64,000 nt of DNA from Streptomyces griseomycini (GCF_014203535.1 NZ_JACHJI010000003.1:441952-505951), one strand, 5' to 3'. Shown: positions 1-10,747, counted from the first letter of the stretch. The notes: generated by a model not told the origin, from the sequence alone. Made by a program: numbers and translations.

Positions 1-66
1 CACCGACAACACCCAGTGGCCTTCGGTGGGCGCGAACGCTGCGGGCACCGACAACACCCAGTGGCC
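1..66 (+). repeat. 45-bp tandem direct repeat (two copies seen)
   Basis: The 20-mer ACCGACAACACCCAGTGGCC occurs at 2-21 and again at 47-66, exactly 45 bases apart. The base before each copy is also shared. The period is a multiple of three and encodes the TDNTQWP unit. More copies may lie to the left of the window. Confidence 0.85.
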
Positions 67-97
67 CGGCCCTGGGGTGGACGGAGCCGGGAGCTGA
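2..97 (+). CDS. 3' end of a gene with tandem 15-residue repeats (partial)
   Basis: Only the last 31 codons and the TGA stop (95-97) are in the window. The reading contains two units that both begin TDNTQWP, followed by SVGANAAG in the first and GPGVDGAGS in the last, so the period is 15 residues. The next gene starts at GTG 99, one base after the stop, which suggests translational coupling. I do not recognise the protein. Repeats of a short Thr/Asp/Asn/Trp/Pro unit fit either a repetitive C-terminal tail or a multi-core peptide precursor, and the sequence here cannot decide between them. The frame is supported by the 45-base periodicity and the coupled stop. Confidence 0.5.
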   Translation, partial: TDNTQWPSVGANAAGTDNTQWPGPGVDGAGS

Positions 98-98
98 C

Positions 99-434
99 GT
101 GACCACTCCACCCGACGACCGATCCTTCCGCAGGGAGATGGCGACCGCCTACCGGTCCGGATGGCACTTCATCGACCTGGTCACGGCCATTCCCCACAAC
201 GGGGACTCGCTGATGGTGACCGTGTTCGGTGAGCCGGTCGTCGTCACGCGGGACGAGGACGGAGACGTGCGGGCTTTCCGGTGCCTGCGGCGGCCCCGGG
301 GGGCGCCGCAGCCCGTACGGTGTGCCATCCGGTACGGAATGATCTTTGTGAACCTGGACCAGCGGGACCGCCGGCAGGTGGAGTCCGGCTCCCCTGTCCC
401 CCGGACCATCTCTGCCACCCCCCGCAGTGCCTGA
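99..434 (+). CDS. Rieske-like small protein lacking the iron-sulfur ligands
   Basis: This 111-residue protein resembles the start and end of the Rieske region of ring-hydroxylating oxygenases. It has SGWHFIDLVTAIP, then GEPVVVTRDEDGDVRAF, and then YGMIFVNLDQ, which corresponds to the segment after the Rieske domain. The Cys-x-His and Cys-x2-His cluster ligands that belong between these parts are missing: only FRCLRRPRGAPQPVRC lies there. It is therefore unlikely to bind a [2Fe-2S] centre and may be vestigial or re-purposed. The GTG start at 99 sits one base after the stop of the upstream repeat gene, so the two are probably co-translated. A strong terminator follows at 478-518. The family call is from motif reading only. 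Confidence 0.5.
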   Translation: MTTPPDDRSFRREMATAYRSGWHFIDLVTAIPHNGDSLMVTVFGEPVVVTRDEDGDVRAFRCLRRPRGAPQPVRCAIRYGMIFVNLDQRDRRQVESGSPVPRTISATPRSA

Positions 435-477
435 CGCGATTCCCCCGTCGTAACAGATCGCGCAGGTGCTTCCCCCC

Positions 478-518
478 GCAGCGGCGTCACCGTGACCTGA
501 ACACGGTGACGCCGCTGC
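478..518 (+). terminator. Strong intrinsic terminator after the Rieske-like gene
   Basis: A perfect 17-bp stem (478-494 pairing with 502-518) encloses a 7-nt loop and is followed by a short T run (TTTT at 520-523). It ends the operon at 2-434 and insulates clpB. Confidence 0.85.
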
Positions 519-638
519 AGTTTTCCGGGGATATCTCCCGGTACCGGCCTGGTCGCGTGATGGCCGGTAATGGTCGTTCGGGGGGTACGCGGCGCCCACG
601 GCCCCGGAACTCGACCGTGCGGTTCTCCCGCCCTTCAC

Positions 639-659
639 CTTGAGTGGAATAGACTCAAG
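639..659. promoter_or_regulatory. HAIR element (HspR operator) upstream of clpB
   Basis: CTTGAGT at 639-645 and ACTCAAG at 653-659 are separated by 7 nt. This matches the HAIR consensus CTTGAGT-N7-ACTCAAG bound by the HspR repressor. It lies about 70 bases before the clpB GTG. HspR control of clpB in Streptomyces is established knowledge, so heat-induced derepression is expected here. Confidence 0.92.
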
Positions 660-727
660 TTTGTGTACGTTGACCCAGTCAGCCACGAAGGGCGCTGAAG
701 GGTCACCGCAAGGAGGAGAACGCGAAC

Positions 728-3325
<2,598 letters not shown>

Positions 3326-3342
3326 GCGACGGCTCCGTTTCC

Positions 3343-3371
3343 GGGCCCGGCGTCCCCGGGACGTTGGGCCC
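3343..3371 (+). terminator. Hairpin after clpB
   Basis: GGGCCCGGCGTCCC (3343-3356) can pair with GGGACGTTGGGCCC (3358-3371) with two G-U pairs. There is no T tract, which is usual for actinobacterial terminators. Confidence 0.5.
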
Positions 3372-3498
3372 GGGCCCTGCCGGGTACCCCGGCGTTGACC
3401 GGATCGAGTCAGCCCACGGCTGACAGGCACGTCGGGGCTTGCCACCCCCCTCCCCGCATGGGAGAGGATGGCGGGATCCGTACGAAGGGAAAATCACG

Positions 3499-4029
3499 GT
3501 GAGCATCGACCCGTCCTCGATTCCGAATTTCGGGGGCCAGCCCGAGCCGCAGCCCCAAGGACCGGCGGGCCCCGTCGTCCCGGATCAGGACCTCGTGAAG
3601 CAGCTCCTCGACCAGATGGAGCTCAAGTACGTCGTCGACGACGAGGGTGACCTCGCGGCGCCGTGGGAGCAGTTCCGCACCTACTTCATGTTCCGTGGGG
3701 AGGGTGACCAGCAGATCTTCTCCGTGCGGACGTTCTACGACCGGCCGCACCAGATCGACGAGAAGCCGCAGCTGCTCGAGTCCGTCGACGACTGGAACCG
3801 GCGCACCCTGTGGCCCAAGGTCTACACCCACACCCACGACGACGGCACCGTCCGTCTCATCGGTGAGGCCCAGATGCTGATCGGCATGGGCGTCAGCCTG
3901 GAGCACTTCGTCTCGTCGACGGTCAGCTGGGTGCGGGCCGCCATCGAGTTCGACAAGTGGCTCGTCGAGCAGCTCGGCCTGGAGCAGGAGATCAACGAGG
4001 CGGACAAGCCCGAGGACGACGAGGAGTAG
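3499..4029 (+). CDS. YbjN-domain protein
   Basis: This 176-residue acidic soluble protein has a Pro/Gln-rich N-terminus, then the fold typical of the YbjN (type III secretion chaperone-like) family: LLDQMELKYVVDDEGD, a beta-rich centre with the DWNRRTLWPKVY segment, and a helical C-terminus ending in an acidic EADKPEDDEE tail. I chose GTG 3499 because GAAGGGA lies 10 bases upstream and the reading before it (from 3439) is Pro/Arg-rich and not protein-like. No enzymatic residues are visible. Members are common in actinobacteria and their molecular role is not settled; a chaperone-like or sensory role is only inference. A long double hairpin (4100-4154) follows. Confidence 0.85.
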   Translation: MSIDPSSIPNFGGQPEPQPQGPAGPVVPDQDLVKQLLDQMELKYVVDDEGDLAAPWEQFRTYFMFRGEGDQQIFSVRTFYDRPHQIDEKPQLLESVDDWNRRTLWPKVYTHTHDDGTVRLIGEAQMLIGMGVSLEHFVSSTVSWVRAAIEFDKWLVEQLGLEQEINEADKPEDDEE

Positions 4030-4099
4030 CCGTCCCCCCGGCGGCCACCGCCGAACGCGGCGACGCGACGGGTACCGGCGGGTACGCGCCGCTCGTGGG

Positions 4100-4154
4100 G
4101 AGAGCCCGGCCCGGGCACCGGCCGCACCACGGCCGGCTGCGGGGCCGGGCTCTC
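4100..4154 (+). terminator. Nested hairpin terminator after the YbjN gene
   Basis: The outer stem GAGAGCCCGGCCC (4100-4112) pairs with 4142-4154, and the inner stem CCGGCCG (4118-4124) pairs with 4130-4136. The region just after it is decayed coding sequence. Confidence 0.75.
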
Positions 4155-4158
4155 TTCG

Positions 4159-4570
4159 GTGGCTGCTCAAGCAGCTCCCGTCCCCACTCCGGACCAGCCG
4201 GAAGAGACGACTGCGCTCGCCGGTGCCGGCCCGTGGGCGGTCGCCGTCCCGGCCCCCCTCCGCCGCGTCGATCCCCGGCTCGTCCTGTCCGAGCGGGAGG
4301 CCGGGCGCCTGGCGCCGGCCGTCACCGAGTGGCTGGCGGCCGGTGTCGCGCCCTCCCGGATCACCGCACTGCTCACCACAGGGCTTCCTGGCCCGTCCGG
4401 CGGGCATCCTCGCCTTCCGCCTCCGGGAAACCCCGCTGCCCGCGCCGCCCCCGGATCCGCTCCCGCCCGTCCCCGGCCGCCCGGCCGTGCTGTCCTTCAA
4501 GAACTGCGACGGCTGCGAGCGCGCCTTCCGCGCACCGGAGCCCGGACACTGCCGGGACTGCCGAGGTCAC
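4159..4570 (+). pseudogene. Frameshifted remnant of a winged-helix/zinc-ribbon protein
   Basis: Frame 1 gives LSEREAGRLAPAVTEWLAAG and then SRITALLTTGLP. Near 4385 the similarity moves to frame 2: ARPAGILAFRLRE, then CDGCERAF and CRDCRGHL. In the same order these match the intact protein at 54797-55873 (LTESDCRSLAPLAEEWLSRG, ITRALTEGLP, then CATCDQ and CEDCRRE). The remnant therefore has one frameshift, lacks the N-terminal winged-helix half, and stops before the C-terminal helices. It begins directly at the terminator of the YbjN gene, which suggests a deletion fused the two. Boundaries are approximate. A sequencing frameshift could explain the frame change but not the missing ends. Confidence 0.65.
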
Positions 4571-4599
4571 CTCGTCGGGGGTCCTCTTCGTGCGGTCGG

Positions 4600-4932
4600 C
4601 CGAGCAGACGGGCGTGTGTGCGACCGCTCCCCGGACGGGAGACTCGACACCCCCTACGGCCTTGTCCCGAAGCGGATCGCGACGGACGGCGTGGACATCT
4701 TCGTCGAGCACGGGCTGGGGGACCTTCGCAGGCCCGGGACGGTCAGGCCCCCGTCCACGAAGTGGTCTCCGACTGCCTCCGCTACCTGAACCGGGGACCC
4801 GACGACGACTTCCCCACCGGTCTGAGGCGCAGGCAGTCCCCGGAGAGCGTCGAGGACATCGCGTACGACGTCGACATGACACCCGGGCAGGACGACGCGT
4901 TGTGCCGGGCAGTGGTGCGCCTTGCCGCCTGA
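4600..4932 (+). pseudogene. Degenerate coding remnant, possibly an antitoxin gene
   Basis: Frame 2 reads SPDGRLDTPYGLVPKRIATD and IFVEHGLGDL. From about 4725 plausible sequence continues in frame 1 with EVVSDCLRYLNRGPDDDF, then SPESVEDIAYDVDMTPGQDD and ALCRAVVRLAA, and stops at 4932. The stop overlaps the TTG start of the PIN-like gene at 4922, which is the usual layout of a toxin-antitoxin pair, so the second part may be the antitoxin C-terminus. I do not recognise a DNA-binding fold. The change of frame suggests decay. Confidence 0.3.
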
Positions 4933-5245
4933 GTTCTTCCTCGACCGCGATCTCGGACGTCGCGTCGCGGAAGGGCTGAGGGCGTGCGGCTGGATCGCTC
5001 ACGGTCTCGGCCAGTCATGGGTACCGGTCTCGAAGGACGGCCGGATCAGGAGCAGGGACCTGGAGATCCAGCCGGTGCTGGAGCGGGAAGCAGTGCTCTT
5101 CCACCTCGACGACCAGCAGCTGCGCAGTGCCGAGGTGGCCGGACGGCTCGACGCGCACCGTGAGGTGATCCACCGGGCCGTGAGCCGGGGCGGTCCTGCG
5201 GCCTACGCGGTGCGACGCGACCGCATCGAGCGGTCCTGGCCGTGA
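4922..5245 (+). CDS. Shortened PIN-like (DUF5615/VapC45-type) toxin
   Basis: This 107-residue reading starts with PPEFFLDRDLGRRVAEGLRA, the usual N-terminus of small PIN-like nucleases in which the first Asp is catalytic. It continues with SWVPVSKDGRIRSRDLEI and ends GGPAAYAVRRDRIERSWP. Between residue 25 and the SKDGRI block the family normally has a longer stretch that carries another acidic residue. Here the join (GWIAHGLGQSW) looks too short, so an internal in-frame deletion is likely and activity is doubtful. The TTG start overlaps the upstream remnant by 11 bases. The family assignment is from motifs I recognise, not from a search. Confidence 0.45.
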   Translation: MPPEFFLDRDLGRRVAEGLRACGWIAHGLGQSWVPVSKDGRIRSRDLEIQPVLEREAVLFHLDDQQLRSAEVAGRLDAHREVIHRAVSRGGPAAYAVRRDRIERSWP

Positions 5246-5349
5246 CGTGCGTGACGGCCAGGACCGTCACGCACGCGGCTCGGCACACAGGGGCTCGCGA
5301 CCGGTCGGCAAAGGGGTTCTTCCGGATGCCCTCCACCAGGGCCCCGCGT

Positions 5350-6543
5350 TCAATGGCCCCCCGCGCCCTTGAGCCGCCGCGCCGCCTCCTCCAGTACCGG
5401 CCGCTGCTTGCAGAACGCGAACCGCACGAAGGGGGCGCCCGCCTCCCGGTGGTCGTAGAAGACCGCGGCGGGGATGGCGACGACGCCCGCGCGTTCCGGC
5501 AGGGCGCGGCAGAAGGCGACGCCGTCGCTCTCGCCGAGGGGGCGGATGTCGGCGGTGACGAAGTAGGTGCCCGCCGGGCGGAAGACCGCCAGGCCCGCCT
5601 GCTCCAGGCCCGCCGCCAGCAGGTCCCGCTTGGCCCGCAGGTCGTCCCGGAGCCCGGTGTAGTACGACTCGGGCAGCGCGAGGGCCTCGGCGACCGCGTA
5701 CTGGAACGGGCCCGCGGAGACGTACGTCAGGTACTGCTTGGCCGAGCGGACCGCCGTCACCAGCTCCGGCGCGGCCGTCACCCAGCCGACCTTCCAGCCG
5801 GTGAAGGAGTACGTCTTGCCGGCGCTGGAGATGGTCACCGTGCGCTCCCGCATCCCCGGGAAGGTCGCCAGCGGCACGTGCTCGGCGTCGTCGTAGACCA
5901 GGTGCTCGTACACCTCGTCCGTCACCACCAGCAGGTCGCGCTCCACGGCCAGCTCGGCGACCGCCGCCAGCTCCTCGCGGGTCAGGACGGTGCCGGTCGG
6001 GTTGTGCGGGGTGTTGATCAGCAGCAGGCGGGTGCGGTCGGTGACGGCGTCGCGCAGCTCGTCCAGGTCGAGCCGGAAGCGGCCCTCCCGGGGGCGGAGC
6101 GTGACGGGGACGCGCCGGCCGCCCGCCATGGCGACGCAGGCCGCGTAGGAGTCGTAGTACGGCTCGAGGGCGACCACCTCGTCGCCGGGCTCCACCAGGG
6201 CGAGCAGGGCGGCGGCGATCGCCTCGGTGGCGCCCGCGGTGACCAGGACCTCGGTGTCGGGGTCGTACGACAGGCCGTAGCGGCGCCGCTGGTGCGCGGC
6301 GACGGCGGTGCGCAGCTCGGGGACGCCCGGGCCCGGCGGGTACTGGTTGCCGCGGCCGTCGCGCAGGGCCCGTACGGCCGCCTCCCTGACCTCCTCGGGG
6401 CCGTCGGTGTCGGGGAAGCCCTGGCCGAGATTGATGGAGCCGGTCCGCAGGGCGAGGGCGGACATCTCGGCGAAGATCGTCGTCCCGAACTCGGCGAGCC
6501 GGCGGTTCAGCAGGGGGCGCGGGCTGGAGGTCATGGCGGCCAT
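5350..6543 (-). CDS. Class I/II PLP-dependent aminotransferase
   Basis: The 397-residue fold-type I aminotransferase has SINLGQGFPDTDGP near the N-terminus, NQYPPGPGVPELR, the NTPHNPTG motif, TDEVYEHLVYD (the Asp/Tyr pair that contacts PLP), the Schiff-base lysine in SSAGKTYSFTGWKVGW and a C-terminal substrate-carboxylate Arg in FVRFAFCK. This set matches the aspartate/kynurenine/methionine aminotransferase subgroup, also annotated as putative succinyldiaminopimelate aminotransferase DapC in actinobacteria. The true substrate cannot be read from the sequence. MAAMTSS offers two ATG starts; the second, at 6534, is equally possible. It is transcribed away from the small membrane protein at 6682. 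Confidence 0.88.
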   Translation of the reverse strand: MAAMTSSPRPLLNRRLAEFGTTIFAEMSALALRTGSINLGQGFPDTDGPEEVREAAVRALRDGRGNQYPPGPGVPELRTAVAAHQRRRYGLSYDPDTEVLVTAGATEAIAAALLALVEPGDEVVALEPYYDSYAACVAMAGGRRVPVTLRPREGRFRLDLDELRDAVTDRTRLLLINTPHNPTGTVLTREELAAVAELAVERDLLVVTDEVYEHLVYDDAEHVPLATFPGMRERTVTISSAGKTYSFTGWKVGWVTAAPELVTAVRSAKQYLTYVSAGPFQYAVAEALALPESYYTGLRDDLRAKRDLLAAGLEQAGLAVFRPAGTYFVTADIRPLGESDGVAFCRALPERAGVVAIPAAVFYDHREAGAPFVRFAFCKQRPVLEEAARRLKGAGGH

Positions 6544-6681
6544 CCTGCGCCGAAGCTCTGGACTTCCTCAACTCTGCTTTGGGCCGCGCGGGCGGTGGGC
6601 ATCTCCCGGTCACGCACGTGAGCGAGGCACCCACGGGGGGCTGCTTCGGGGGATCACGGGGGCGGAAAGGGGGACGACGCC

Positions 6682-6927
6682 ATGGTCGTCGGCATCGTCG
6701 TGGTTCTGGTCTTCGCACTGTTCGCCGTACTGGCCGTGGCCGCCGCGCGCCGGGCGGCGGGCCGTACCCGGGTGACGGGTGTCCGTTCCGGATCGTCCAG
6801 GAGCCGCCGCAACAACGACGGCGGCTGGTGGGCGGGCGGCGGTGGCGGCGGGGGGTCCTGCGGAGGTGGCTCGTCCTGCGGAGGCGGGTCGTCCTGCGGG
6901 GGCGGCGGATGCGGCGGAGGCGGCTGA
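6682..6927 (+). CDS. Small membrane protein with Gly/Cys/Ser-rich tail
   Basis: This 81-residue protein has one N-terminal hydrophobic helix (MVVGIVVVLVFALFAVLAVA), a short basic linker (RRAAGRTR, SRRNN) and a low-complexity tail made of GGGSSCGGGSSCGGG-type units with five cysteines. The tail could bind metal or form disulfides outside the membrane, but this is inference. It has no recognisable enzyme domain. An ATG at 6682 and a GAAAGGGGGACG segment 9-20 bases upstream support the start. A hairpin at 6971-7005 follows. Confidence 0.65.
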   Translation: MVVGIVVVLVFALFAVLAVAAARRAAGRTRVTGVRSGSSRSRRNNDGGWWAGGGGGGGSCGGGSSCGGGSSCGGGGCGGGG

Positions 6928-7331
6928 CACGGGGCAGCCCGCCTCCCCTTCGGGGGATGACGCATCCGCGACAGCGGGGTCCGCGCCTGGGGCGGGCCCC
7001 GCTGTGCCGTCGAGCGGTGGGCGGCGGTCCGGTTCCGGTCCGAGCGTGCGCCGACGCGGTGCACGGGCGCACGCCGTCATCGGGGAGCGCACGTCGGCGT
7101 TGAACAGATGAGCTGAGGAGCCCTCTAGGGGATGGAAAGCGCACGAAGTTGGGTAAAAACGCTGTGACGGCACCACAGTTCATGATTCCCTCTCATCACC
7201 GACGCAGCCCTCGGACTCCCTGCGGACACTTCTTCCGGCCGGCCGACCGGGCTGACGGGCCTGATTCCCCGGTGCGGCCGGGGTGTGCGGACCCACATCT
7301 CCCTCTCCTTGTGTGCTTGCGGAGCCGATCC
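6928..7331. other. Intergenic stretch between the Gly/Cys-rich protein and the DUF2617 gene
   Basis: This 404-base gap holds a hairpin (6971-6979 with 6997-7005) that probably terminates the upstream gene. An in-frame upstream extension of the next gene to 7149 is possible on paper but reads as Pro/Arg/His-rich, non-protein-like sequence. I see no other gene or RNA in it. Confidence 0.6.
6971..7005 (+). terminator. Hairpin after the Gly/Cys-rich protein
   Basis: ACAGCGGGG (6971-6979) pairs with CCCCGCTGT (6997-7005), with further partial pairing inside. Confidence 0.6.
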
Positions 7332-7850
7332 ATGCTCACGACCCTGAACACCGCCTACACCGACTCGCGCGCGGCCGACCTCGCCTGGGCCCTGGGACGC
7401 GAGCCGCTTCCCGCGCTGGCCACCCTCGACCTCGACATGCCCGGGGCGAAGCTCCAGTTGAGGCTCCTCGGCGCGTCCCACCAAGTGCTGCTGGAAGAGG
7501 AGCGCGGTCTGTGCTCGGAGACGGTGGCGTGCATTCCGGGCAGCAGCACACCCCTTCCGCTGGGCGTGGCCAAGCGGGTGGACGACTGGGAGTACGAGTT
7601 CGCCGCCCGGGTGGAGGTCCTCTCCCCGGGCTCCTTCGCGGGCCGTGCCCAGGAGTTGCTCGCGCTGGTCTCCGACCATCCGCAGGGCCTCGCCGGGGTC
7701 TTCCCCGGCAGCCCGCACGCGTTCACCGCGATGCTCGCCCAGCGCCACGGGGGCCAGGTCCACTGGCGGACCTGGCACGCCTATCCGCAGGACGGGCAGC
7801 TGGTGACGACCCGGACGAAGGTGGGGGCGCGGGCGGCGGCGGTGCTGTGA
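7332..7850 (+). CDS. DUF2617 family protein
   Basis: The 172-residue soluble protein from ATG 7332 (MLTTLNTAYTDSRAADLAWA) matches the DUF2617 family as found in Streptomyces, including the LQLRLLGASHQVLLE and SPHAFTAMLAQRHGG segments and the WRTWHAYPQ block near the end. Function is unknown. In actinobacteria this gene commonly sits next to a spermidine-synthase-like membrane protein, as here (133 bases downstream), so a link with that system is plausible but unproven. The longer reading from 7149 was rejected because its first 61 codons do not look like protein. Confidence 0.85.
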   Translation: MLTTLNTAYTDSRAADLAWALGREPLPALATLDLDMPGAKLQLRLLGASHQVLLEEERGLCSETVACIPGSSTPLPLGVAKRVDDWEYEFAARVEVLSPGSFAGRAQELLALVSDHPQGLAGVFPGSPHAFTAMLAQRHGGQVHWRTWHAYPQDGQLVTTRTKVGARAAAVL

Positions 7851-7982
7851 GGGGCCGGCGCGCGGAGCCCGGAGGCTCGTGCCCCTGTGGATCCCCCGCC
7901 CGTACCGGTGCGGGGCGGGCGTAAACAAAAACCACACGTGTGGGTGACGATCCGCGCCCGATGCGTGACGTAACGTCACAGG

Positions 7983-9659
7983 GTGATCGAACCGCAGGCC
8001 CCCGCCCCGCCCGGATCCCCGCAGCCCGGGAACGGGCCGGGCGGCCCCGGCGGCGGCCCCGGAAGCGGCTCCGGCGGCGGTCCCGGCGGCCTCGTGCGGC
8101 TGCCCGTGCGGCAGGGCACCGGACGGTTCCTGGTCCTCGCGGGCGTGTTCGTCTGTGCGGCCTGCGGACTCGTGTACGAGCTCGAACTCGTCGCGCTGGC
8201 CACGTACTTGATGGGGGACTCGGTCACCCAGGCGTCCGTCGTGCTGTCCGTGATGGTCTTCGCGATGGGCATCGGATCCCTGGCCGCGAAACGGCTGCGC
8301 CGCCACGCGGCGGCCGGTTTCGGCGCCGTCGAGGCCGCGCTCGCCCTCGTCGGCGGGTGCAGCGCGATGGCCCTGTACGCCGTCTTCGCCTGGACCGGCG
8401 ACTGGGGCGGCCCCTGGGCGAGCGGACCGCGCGTCCTCCTGGTCGTCTTCTCCCTCGCCACCGGGCTGCTGATCGGCGCCGAGGTCCCGCTGCTGATGGA
8501 GCTGATCCAGCGGATCCGCCGGCAGGACGCGGGCGGCGCGGTGGCCGACCTGTTCGCCGCGGACTACGTCGGCGCGCTCGTCGGCGGCCTCGCCTTCCCC
8601 TTCCTCCTCCTGCCGTTCCTCGGCCAGCTGACCGGCGCGCTGATCACCGGCGCCGTCAACGCGGTCGTCGGCGGCGCGCTGGTGCTCGGCCTCTTCCGGC
8701 AGGACCTCACCCGTCGCGCCCGCCTGCTGCTGGTGGTCGCCAACGCCTGCGTGCTCGCGGTCCTCGCCTCGGCCGCCGTCCTCGTCGACGACTTCGAGCA
8801 CGCCGCCCGGCACGCCCTGTACGGCCCGGACGTGCGCGTGGCCCTGCGGACCGAGGTCCAGGAGGTCGTGCTCACCGGCGGCCGGGACGGCCGGCCGCTG
8901 GGCCTGTACCTCGACGGGCGGCTGCGGGTCAGCGGCCGGGACGAACGGCGCTACCACGAGGCGCTGGTGCACCCCGCGATGACCGGGCCGCACGCCCGCG
9001 TGCTGGTCCTCGGCGGCGGGAACGGGCTGGCCGTCCGCGAGGTGCTGCGCCACCCCGGGGTGCACCGGGTCGACGTCGTCGGACTCGACGCGGGCGTGGT
9101 GCGGCTGGCCCGCCGCGACCCGGCGCTGTCCGCGCTGAACGAGCACGCCCTCGACGACCCGCGCGTGCGCGTGACCACCGGGGACGCCTTCGACTGGCTG
9201 CGCGGGGCGCCGGCGGCGGCGTACGACGTGGTGGTCTCGGACCTGCCGCACCCCGGGGCCACCGCGAGCACCAAGCTGTACTCGCAGGAGTTCTACGGCC
9301 TGGCCCGGCGCGTCCTGGGACCCGGCGGGCGGCTCGTGGTGCACGGCGGCCCGGTGGCGTCCCGCCCCCACGACTTCTGGACGGTGGAGGCGACCCTGCG
9401 CGCGGCCGGCCTGCGCACCGCCCCGTTCCGCACGCGCGGCCGGCTCGCCGACGTCGCCGCCGGGCCCGGCCGCGCCCCCCGCGACTGGGGGTTCGTCCTG
9501 GCCGCCCGCACGGGCCCCGCACTGCGCCTCGACCCGTCCGGGCCGCGTCCGCGCACGCTCACCGACGCCTCCCTCGCGGCGGACGCCCGCGCCGCCGCGC
9601 GCACCCGCGTGCCCGGGCTGCCGCCGTCCACGCTGGTGCACCCCCGGTACGCCGGGTGA
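7983..9659 (+). CDS. Membrane-bound spermidine synthase-like protein
   Basis: In this 558-residue protein an N-terminal Pro/Gly-rich stretch (1-40) is followed by about seven hydrophobic helices (roughly residues 45-280). After these comes a soluble spermidine-synthase/methyltransferase fold with the nucleotide-binding motif [16 protein letters not shown], the acidic [11 protein letters not shown] strand and VVSDLPHPG. The last matches the DxxDP-type active-site loop of aminopropyltransferases but has SDLPHP. Such fused proteins are annotated as polyamine aminopropyltransferases; whether this one uses decarboxylated SAM is not known. The GTG start lacks a strong ribosome binding site. It probably acts at the inner face of the membrane. 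Neighbouring DUF2617 fits the usual context. Confidence 0.85.
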   Translation: MIEPQAPAPPGSPQPGNGPGGPGGGPGSGSGGGPGGLVRLPVRQGTGRFLVLAGVFVCAACGLVYELELVALATYLMGDSVTQASVVLSVMVFAMGIGSLAAKRLRRHAAAGFGAVEAALALVGGCSAMALYAVFAWTGDWGGPWASGPRVLLVVFSLATGLLIGAEVPLLMELIQRIRRQDAGGAVADLFAADYVGALVGGLAFPFLLLPFLGQLTGALITGAVNAVVGGALVLGLFRQDLTRRARLLLVVANACVLAVLASAAVLVDDFEHAARHALYGPDVRVALRTEVQEVVLTGGRDGRPLGLYLDGRLRVSGRDERRYHEALVHPAMTGPHARVLVLGGGNGLAVREVLRHPGVHRVDVVGLDAGVVRLARRDPALSALNEHALDDPRVRVTTGDAFDWLRGAPAAAYDVVVSDLPHPGATASTKLYSQEFYGLARRVLGPGGRLVVHGGPVASRPHDFWTVEATLRAAGLRTAPFRTRGRLADVAAGPGRAPRDWGFVLAARTGPALRLDPSGPRPRTLTDASLAADARAAARTRVPGLPPSTLVHPRYAG

Positions 9660-9745
9660 GCCCCGCACCGCGTCCGGCACCGACGCGCCGCGACTTCGCG
9701 CGGACAGGGGTACAGCCCGGCGTCGCCTGGGTAGGCTCCGCAGAC

Positions 9746-10747
9746 ATGGAGCACGAGGTGTTCGTTCCGGTCGAGGTGGAGCGGCTCAGGGAGGTGCTGG
9801 ACGACCCCGCGCGGGTCGCCCGGGCGGTGCCCGGGCTCCAGCACGACGCCGGTGCCCCCGATCCCGTCGCCGGCCGGCTGAAGATCCGCGTCGGCGGCCA
9901 CTCCGTCACCTACCGGGGCGCCCTGCGGGTGTCCGGGCGGGACGACGGCTCCTACGCCGTCGAGGGCGACGCGGCGGAGACCCGCGGCACCGGTTCGGTG
10001 AAGCTGGCGCTGCGGCTGCGCCTGCGGGAGGCGGAGGGTGGCGTCACCCTCACGGCCGACGGCACGGCGACGGCCGACGGCCGGATCACGGACCTCCCGG
10101 CGGACGCGGTGGCCTCGGCGGTGACCCGCCTGCTGAGCCGTTTCGCGGAGAACCTGGCCACGGTGGCGGCGGAACCGGCGGGCACGGCGGCGGAACCGGC
10201 CGGCCCGCCGCCCGCCCCGGAGCCGTCCGGACCGGGCCCCGGCCCCGAGTCGCCGGAGCTCCTGGCGACGGGGGACTTCGAGCCCCGGGCCACCACCGAC
10301 TTCGAGACCACCCCGGACGCGGACGACACCCCGCCCCCGCCCCCGTCCCCCGCACCCGGACCCGCGGAAGCCGTCGAGCCCGTCGAGCCCGCGGAGCCCG
10401 AGGAAGCCGCCCCCGAGCCCCCGGGACCCGCCGGGGCCGCCGAGGGGGCCGTTCCGGAGGTCCCCTCCGTCTTCGACGTGGAGGTTCCTCCCCCCTCCCT
10501 CGGCCCCGCCGGCGAGGACGAGGAGGACGAGGAGGACGTCGTCGCCGAGGCGGCCCACGCCCGGCGGACGATGATCGGCCGCAGCGCCGAGGAGGTGGAC
10601 CACGCCCCGCCCCGCGGCCGGTACGCCCCCGTCCCCGCCCCCCAGACGGTCTCGCCCCGCAACCCCCTGCGCTGGGCGGCCCCGGCGGCGGCGCTCGCGG
10701 TGGCCTCGGCCGTCGTCGCGGTCAGGGCGCTGCGCAGACGGCACTGA
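9746..10747 (+). CDS. CoxG/SRPBCC-domain protein with acidic linker and C-terminal membrane anchor
   Basis: The N-terminal 150 residues (MEHEVFVPVEVERLREVLDD, then VARAVPG, then LKIRVGGHSVTYRG) are a CoxG-type SRPBCC (START-like) fold that binds hydrophobic ligands. Next comes about 120 residues of Pro/Glu/Ala-rich linker, a run of Asp/Glu near residue 260, and finally a hydrophobic helix (WAAPAAALAVASAVVAVRAL) ending RRRH. This is a tail-anchored arrangement that would hold the SRPBCC domain at the cytosolic face of the membrane. I chose ATG 9746 because it begins the conserved domain; the open frame further upstream is a shadow of the preceding gene. No CO dehydrogenase genes are nearby, so the CoxG name reflects fold only. 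Confidence 0.8.
   Translation: MEHEVFVPVEVERLREVLDDPARVARAVPGLQHDAGAPDPVAGRLKIRVGGHSVTYRGALRVSGRDDGSYAVEGDAAETRGTGSVKLALRLRLREAEGGVTLTADGTATADGRITDLPADAVASAVTRLLSRFAENLATVAAEPAGTAAEPAGPPPAPEPSGPGPGPESPELLATGDFEPRATTDFETTPDADDTPPPPPSPAPGPAEAVEPVEPAEPEEAAPEPPGPAGAAEGAVPEVPSVFDVEVPPPSLGPAGEDEEDEEDVVAEAAHARRTMIGRSAEEVDHAPPRGRYAPVPAPQTVSPRNPLRWAAPAAALAVASAVVAVRALRRRH

Noticed and set aside
6682..6927. RiPP precursor
   Set aside because: An N-terminal membrane helix and pure Gly/Cys/Ser tail without modifying-enzyme genes nearby do not fit a precursor peptide.
7149..7331. N-terminal extension of the DUF2617 gene
   Set aside because: The extra 61 codons read as Pro/Arg/His-rich sequence unlike the family, and the ATG at 7332 begins the conserved part.
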